Below are positions 59,774-64,000 of a DNA stretch of 64,000 nt, piece by piece. The first letter of the stretch is position 1, and each line of letters begins with the position of its first letter. The stretch spans positions 106,965-170,964 of the forward strand of contig NZ_BAABEX010000001.1 in the NCBI RefSeq assembly GCF_039540375.1. The letters run 5' to 3'. Below the pieces are notes generated by a model. That model saw only the letters and a list, made by a program, of their open reading frames with translations. It was not told where the DNA came from and did not search any database. The translations under genes were made by a program, and so were the position numbers. The stretch comes from Acidovorax_G lacteus. Its GTDB lineage: Bacteria > Pseudomonadota > Gammaproteobacteria > Burkholderiales > Burkholderiaceae_C.

Positions 59774-60532
59774 ATGACCATCTCCAGACCTGGCTCCATC
59801 ACGGCCACGAATCCGTCCTCGGCGCCCCCCGGCGGAATGCCGGAGCGCAGGCGGGCGCCGCGCATCGCACCTCTGAGTGCCGACATCTACAACACCGGCA
59901 ATGTGGTGACGAGGCAGTCGTCCCTGGAAGAACTCAAGGCCCAATCACGCAAACCGGGTGAGGCCTCGTTCTTCTACTTCGACCATCACTTTCAGCACAA
60001 TTCCGTCAAGGTTCTGCCCGGCGAGTATTTCGTCGCCAATGAGAGTCTGGTCATCATGACCGTACTGGGCTCGTGCATTGCTGCGTGCCTGTGGGACAGT
60101 CGTGCGCACGTGGGCGGCATGAACCATTTCATGCTTCCAGATGGCGACCTGGCCGACGCGTCAGGTCGCTATGGCTCCTACGCCATGGAACTGTTGATCA
60201 ACGAGATGCTGAAGTTGGGTGCGCGGCGCGAGACCATGCAGGCCAAGATTTTTGGCGGGGCCCAAGTCATGCACAATTTCACCACGATGAACGTGGGCGA
60301 GCGCAACACCAACTTCGTGTTGAACTACCTCCACACAGAGCGGATTCCCATCGTCTCGGAAGACGTGCTGGACATTTACCCGCGCAAGGTGGTGTTCTTT
60401 CCGGTGACAGGCAAAGCCATGGTCAAGCGACTGGCCCATGCCCATCCCGAGGCGCTGGTGGATCAGGAAGTGCGCGGCAATGCGGCCACGGTTGCCAAGA
60501 GCAACGCAGGTGGTTCCGTGGATCTGTTTTGA
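59774..60532 (+). CDS. cheD: Chemoreceptor glutamine deamidase CheD
   Basis: The protein has 252 residues. The catalytic Cys101 lies in TVLGSCIAACLWD and His118 in GMNHFMLP, with AKIFGGAQVM following. It deamidates receptor glutamines. The N terminus is extended by about 60 unconserved residues; ATG 59837 is a possible shorter start. The C terminus is GGSVDLF, shared with the CheZ-like protein at 55224. Confidence 0.95.
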   Translation: MTISRPGSITATNPSSAPPGGMPERRRAPRIAPLSADIYNTGNVVTRQSSLEELKAQSRKPGEASFFYFDHHFQHNSVKVLPGEYFVANESLVIMTVLGSCIAACLWDSRAHVGGMNHFMLPDGDLADASGRYGSYAMELLINEMLKLGARRETMQAKIFGGAQVMHNFTTMNVGERNTNFVLNYLHTERIPIVSEDVLDIYPRKVVFFPVTGKAMVKRLAHAHPEALVDQEVRGNAATVAKSNAGGSVDLF

Positions 60533-60550
60533 AGAGGTTTGGCGGTTCTG

Positions 60551-61648
60551 ATGAGCAAGAAAATTCGCGTCGTGGTGGTTGATGACTCTGCCTTGGTTCG
60601 AAGCCTGTTGGCCGAAATCATCAATCGTCAGCGCGATATGGAGTGTGTGGGTACGGCCAACGATCCCCTGGTAGCGCGTGAAATGATCCGGGAACTGGAT
60701 CCTGATGTGATCACACTCGACGTCGAGATGCCGCGCATGGACGGTATCGACTTCCTGGGGCGCCTGATGCGCCTGCGCCCGACACCCGTGGTGATGATCT
60801 CCACCCTGACCGAGCGCGGTGCGGAAGTGACGATGCGCGCGCTGGAACTGGGGGCGGTCGATTTTGTGGCCAAGCCACGCGTAGGTCTGGCGAGCGGTTT
60901 GAACGAGCTCGCCTCCCAGATCGTCGACAAGATCCGCGTAGCTGCGGTGGCCAAGGTGCATCGCGCGCACACCACAGGCAAGGAGACCGCCACGGCCACT
61001 GTGTCCAGTGCGCCGCCCGTCAGTTCAAGTGCCTTGCTCGGTAGGCTGTCGACCGAGAAAATCATTGCCATCGGTGCTTCGACTGGGGGTACGGAGGCGA
61101 TCAAGGAAGTGCTGGTGCACATGCCTGCTGATTCGCCTGCGATCGTCATCACACAGCACATGCCACCTGGCTTCACGACCAGTTTTGCAGCGCGCCTGAA
61201 TGGCCTGTGCCAGATCACGGTCAAGGAGGCCACGCAAGGTGAGCGCATCCTGCCTGGCCATGCGTACATCGCCCCCGGGGGTAAGCAGTTCGCACTGGCG
61301 CGCAGCGGTGCCAACTATGTGGCAGTGGTCGATGATGGCCCGCCGGTCAATCGTCACAAGCCTTCCGTGGAAGTGCTGTTCAAATCGATCGCGGCCGTGG
61401 TGGGCCGTAATGCGTACGGCATCATGCTGACCGGCATGGGAAACGATGGCGCTGCGGCCATGCGCGAGATGAAGGACGCCGGCAGCTACAACTACGTGCA
61501 GGACGAGGCCTCGTGCATCGTCTTTGGCATGCCCCGGGAAGCCATCGCACACGGTGCGGCGGATGAGGTGCTGCCCCTGCACCAGATTGCCTCGGCCTTG
61601 CTGACGAAGCTGCGCGGGGCCACCGACCGTCTCCATCACCGTATTTGA
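60551..61648 (+). CDS. cheB: Chemoreceptor methylesterase/response regulator CheB
   Basis: The protein has 365 residues. The receiver domain has phospho-Asp57 in ITLDVEMPRMDG. The esterase domain has Ser177 (GASTGG), His203 (TQHMPPGF) and the Asp in MTGMGNDGAAAM. It removes methyl groups from receptors when phosphorylated by CheA. The start at ATG 60551 has a weak ribosome site; TTG 60539 is possible. It ends the che operon. Confidence 0.96.
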   Translation: MSKKIRVVVVDDSALVRSLLAEIINRQRDMECVGTANDPLVAREMIRELDPDVITLDVEMPRMDGIDFLGRLMRLRPTPVVMISTLTERGAEVTMRALELGAVDFVAKPRVGLASGLNELASQIVDKIRVAAVAKVHRAHTTGKETATATVSSAPPVSSSALLGRLSTEKIIAIGASTGGTEAIKEVLVHMPADSPAIVITQHMPPGFTTSFAARLNGLCQITVKEATQGERILPGHAYIAPGGKQFALARSGANYVAVVDDGPPVNRHKPSVEVLFKSIAAVVGRNAYGIMLTGMGNDGAAAMREMKDAGSYNYVQDEASCIVFGMPREAIAHGAADEVLPLHQIASALLTKLRGATDRLHHRI

Positions 61649-61750
61649 TGCGTGCCTGCGTGCGGTAGGGGGTGCGGTCCTTGTTCGAGACAACCCGGGC
61701 GCCCGAGTCAGGCGACGGTTTGATGCGATGCACGGCTTTGGATGATTTTG

Positions 61751-61803
61751 GCGGCTTGTGCTTGTGTGTGCTGAATGGGTTGCTATGAACTTAATAGCAA
61801 TTG
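61751..61803 (+). repeat. Dispersed double-hairpin repeat, copy E
   Basis: GGCTTGTGCTT is followed by a degenerate second arm, then TTGCTATGAACTTAATAGC. It lies in the 237-bp convergent region between cheB and the ABC-F gene, which otherwise holds no gene. Confidence 0.7.
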
Positions 61804-61885
61804 TCGGCTGTGCCTCCACGCTTCTGACCGTTGAGGCACGGTAACGCCGCCAAGCCCAGCCTGCGGCGTAAAAACGTGGGGCCGT

Positions 61886-63772
61886 TCAGCGCTGCGTCAG
61901 CTCTTCCAGCGCAGTCCAGCGCTCCAGTGCGGTGAGCAGCTCCTCCTCGATGGCCTGTAGCCGTTCGGTCAACTGGCTGGCGCGCAGGTGGTCCGTGGCA
62001 AAAAGCGAGCCGTCGGCCAACGCCTCGTGGATATTCCGCTGCTCGTTCTCCAATGCTTCGATGCGCGCCGGCAGTTCCTCCAACTCTCGCTGTTCCTTGT
62101 AGCTGGGTTTACGCCGCGGTGCGGGTGCAGACTCCATTTCCTTGGTGGGCGGCGCAACCGGCAGGTTGCGCGGTGCTGCCGATGCAGCCACTGTGCGCCG
62201 TGCCGACTGGGTCAGCCAGTCCGTCAGGCCGCCCTCGTATTCGGTCCACTGGCCTGGGCCCTCGTGCGCGATCACGCTCGTCACCACCTGGTCGACGAAT
62301 GCGCGGTCGTGGCTCACCAGGAACAGTGTCCCCTGATACTGGGCCAGCAGTTCCTCCAGCAGCTCCAGCGTCTCGATGTCCAGGTCGTTCGTGGGTTCAT
62401 CCAGCACCAGGACGTTGGCGGGGCGTGCGAACAGCCTCGCCAGCAACAGCCGGTTGCGCTCACCGCCAGAGAGGGATCGCACCGGGGACCGCGCGCGGGC
62501 TGGATCGAACAGGAAATCTCCCAGGTAACTGCGCACGTGCTTGCGTTCCTTGCCGATCTCGATCCATTCGCTTCCCGGACTGATGAAGTCCTCCAGCGTC
62601 GCATCGAGGTCTAGCGCATCTCGCAACTGGTCAAAGTACGCGACCTGAAGGTTTTGGCCCGTCTGAATCGTCCCGGAGTCCGGCGACACCTCTCCCAGAA
62701 TCATCTTCAGGAGGGTGCTTTTCCCCACTCCGTTGGAGCCAACGATGCCGACCTTGTCGCCTTTCAGGATGGTGAATCCGACGTCCTGTGCGATGACCTT
62801 TCCCCCGAATCGCTTGGACACGCCAGACAACTCCGCCACGATCTTGCCCTGGTATGCAGAGCGATCACCGGCAGAGATGGCCAGCTTCACATTCCCGAGC
62901 GCGTTGCGGCGCTGCTCGCGCTGTGTGCGCAGCACTTCTAGACGATTGATCCGGCTCTGACTCCTGGTCCTTCGGGCTTCAACGCCCCGACGAATCCACT
63001 GCTCCTCCTGTGCCAACAGCTTGTCCGCCTTGGCGTTAAGCACGCTTTCTTGGGCAAGCTGCTCGTCCTTCAACTCGCGATAGCGTTCATAGTTGCCGGG
63101 ATATGAGCGCAGCTGCCCCCGGTCCAGCTCCACGATGCGCGTTGCGATCCGGTTCAGGAACGATCGGTCATGGGTGATCGTGACCACGCTGCCTGGATAG
63201 TCGAGCAAAAGCTGTTCTAGCCACTGGATCGAATCAATATCCAGGTGGTTTGTGGGCTCGTCCAGCAGGAGTACGTCAGGCTGAGCCACTAGCCCCTGCG
63301 CCAGTGCTAGGCGCTTGCGCATGCCGCCAGAGAGATCACGCGTGATAGCGTCCCTGGGCAGCTCAAGACGGGACACCACTTCTTGTACGCGGGCTTCCCA
63401 GTTCCAACCGCCCAGTGCCTCGATCTCGGTCTGCAGCCGATCCAGAGCCCCGGTCTCCTGCGTCTGCTCATACTCACGACGCAACGCGATGACCGGAGCG
63501 AGTCCCTCTGAGACGGCGTCGAAGATATTCTGATCAGAGGGGAGCACAGGCTCCTGGGCCACCCATCCCACGCGCAGTCCGCGTGTACGCTGCACAGATC
63601 CGTCGTCCGGCTGAATGCGTCCGTACAGTATTTGAAGCAGGGACGACTTGCCGGTGCCGTTACGCCCGATCAGGCCGACGCGCTCTCCGGCCTCCAATGT
63701 GAAGTTCGCCCTGTCCAGCAAGGCCAAGTGTCCAAAAGCGAGGCAGCCTTGCTGCAAATTGATCAACGACAT
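61886..63772 (-). CDS. uup: ABC-F family ATPase (Uup group)
   Basis: The protein has 628 residues and two ABC domains without membrane parts: Walker A GRNGTGKSSLLQ and GSNGVGKSTLLK, signatures LSGGMRKRLALAQ and LSGGERNRLLLAR. A C-terminal coiled coil (about 560-625, with ARIEALENEQRNIHEAL) is the Uup-type DNA/ribosome-binding extension. Members act on ribosomes or in DNA repair/transposon stability; the exact role here is not known. It is unrelated to the flagellar genes. Confidence 0.92.
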   Translation of the reverse strand: MSLINLQQGCLAFGHLALLDRANFTLEAGERVGLIGRNGTGKSSLLQILYGRIQPDDGSVQRTRGLRVGWVAQEPVLPSDQNIFDAVSEGLAPVIALRREYEQTQETGALDRLQTEIEALGGWNWEARVQEVVSRLELPRDAITRDLSGGMRKRLALAQGLVAQPDVLLLDEPTNHLDIDSIQWLEQLLLDYPGSVVTITHDRSFLNRIATRIVELDRGQLRSYPGNYERYRELKDEQLAQESVLNAKADKLLAQEEQWIRRGVEARRTRSQSRINRLEVLRTQREQRRNALGNVKLAISAGDRSAYQGKIVAELSGVSKRFGGKVIAQDVGFTILKGDKVGIVGSNGVGKSTLLKMILGEVSPDSGTIQTGQNLQVAYFDQLRDALDLDATLEDFISPGSEWIEIGKERKHVRSYLGDFLFDPARARSPVRSLSGGERNRLLLARLFARPANVLVLDEPTNDLDIETLELLEELLAQYQGTLFLVSHDRAFVDQVVTSVIAHEGPGQWTEYEGGLTDWLTQSARRTVAASAAPRNLPVAPPTKEMESAPAPRRKPSYKEQRELEELPARIEALENEQRNIHEALADGSLFATDHLRASQLTERLQAIEEELLTALERWTALEELTQR

Positions 63773-63905
63773 GCGCCATTATCAAGCGGCCTCCCTAGGT
63801 GGGTGCGCTTGATCCTGTGCTCCGCTCACGGCGGCGGCTCTTGGTGGAGGGGGCTCTCGAGATCGCACTGAACACAGAAATCTTTCGTATTCCCTCCGCG
63901 AACGG

Positions 63906-63914
63906 TGTTATAGT
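63906..63914 (+). promoter_or_regulatory. Possible extended -10 promoter element
   Basis: TG-T-TATAGT fits an extended -10, but no -35 with normal spacing is seen. Any gene it serves starts beyond the right edge. The remaining stretch 63773-64000 contains no supported gene. Confidence 0.25.
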
Positions 63915-64000
63915 TCGCCTCCCGCTGCTGCAGGGGTCTGGTGTTCGAAGGGGTGCTGGGCTGTTGAGGTGGTGGGGAGGTTGGTTTGGGTGGGGTTGAG

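Noticed and set aside
63799..63999. Short plus-strand open frame at the right edge
   Set aside because: No family resemblance and a low-complexity Gly/Trp-rich end caused by a G/T-rich stretch.

Overview
The window is a GC-rich (mostly mid-60s percent GC by eye) bacterial chromosome segment that is almost entirely a flagellar and chemotaxis locus. Gene order, FlhDC/FliA-type control signals, the motAB-cheY-cheZ and cheAWRDB arrangement and a small dispersed hairpin repeat all point to a betaproteobacterium of the Comamonadaceae (Acidovorax-like). This is inferred from content and was not checked by a search. I see no tRNA, rRNA, CRISPR array or insertion sequence.

Layout. 1-3.3 kb: 5' part of a LysE-type exporter, a divergent MocR/GntR-type regulator with a palindromic operator between them, and an HDOD signalling protein. 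3.4-14.6 kb (minus): the rod/hook operon flgBCDEFGHIJKL, interrupted by an unusual 457-bp gene-free gap between flgH and flgI. 14.8-16.5 kb (plus): flgA, then flgM-flgN behind a sigma-28 promoter. 16.7-22.9 kb (minus): flhB-flhA-flhF-flhG-fliA. 23.0-25.9 kb (minus): motA-motB-cheY-cheZ, closed by a strong terminator. 26.3-32.8 kb (plus): eight tightly coupled sugar-nucleotide genes (CDP-glucose synthesis, 4,6-dehydration, epimerisation, C-methylation, acylation, reduction, two further methyltransferase-like genes). They face a minus-strand TPR/GT41 glycosyltransferase at 32.9-35.1 kb, next to two nearly identical divergent flagellin genes (35.2-38.4 kb). 38.6-40.9 kb: fliD, fliS, fliT. 41.5-53.3 kb: fliE (minus), then fliFGHIJK and fliLMNOPQR (plus). 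53.3-55.0 kb (minus): a hybrid histidine kinase and its NarL-type regulator. 55.2-61.6 kb (plus): a CheZ-like gene, cheY, cheA, cheW, cheR, cheD, cheB. 61.9-63.8 kb (minus): an ABC-F ATPase of the Uup group.

How it works together. The fli/flg/flh genes build the export apparatus, basal body, rod, hook and filament. FlgM holds FliA until the hook is finished, and sigma-28 sites sit before flgM, one flagellin and fliS. The sugar island plus the GT41 enzyme is best read as a flagellin O-glycosylation module making a methylated branched deoxyhexose. The che genes couple receptors (none encoded here) to the motor, with two CheY proteins and apparently two CheZ-type phosphatases.

Most notable: the head-to-head flagellin pair with only one recognisable sigma-28 promoter between them (a possible inversion switch); the glycosylation island; a dispersed hairpin repeat with five copies, one lying in frame inside the CDP-glucose dehydratase gene; an FlhG-like protein without a P-loop; and a CheZ-like protein that shares its C-terminal SVDLF with CheD.
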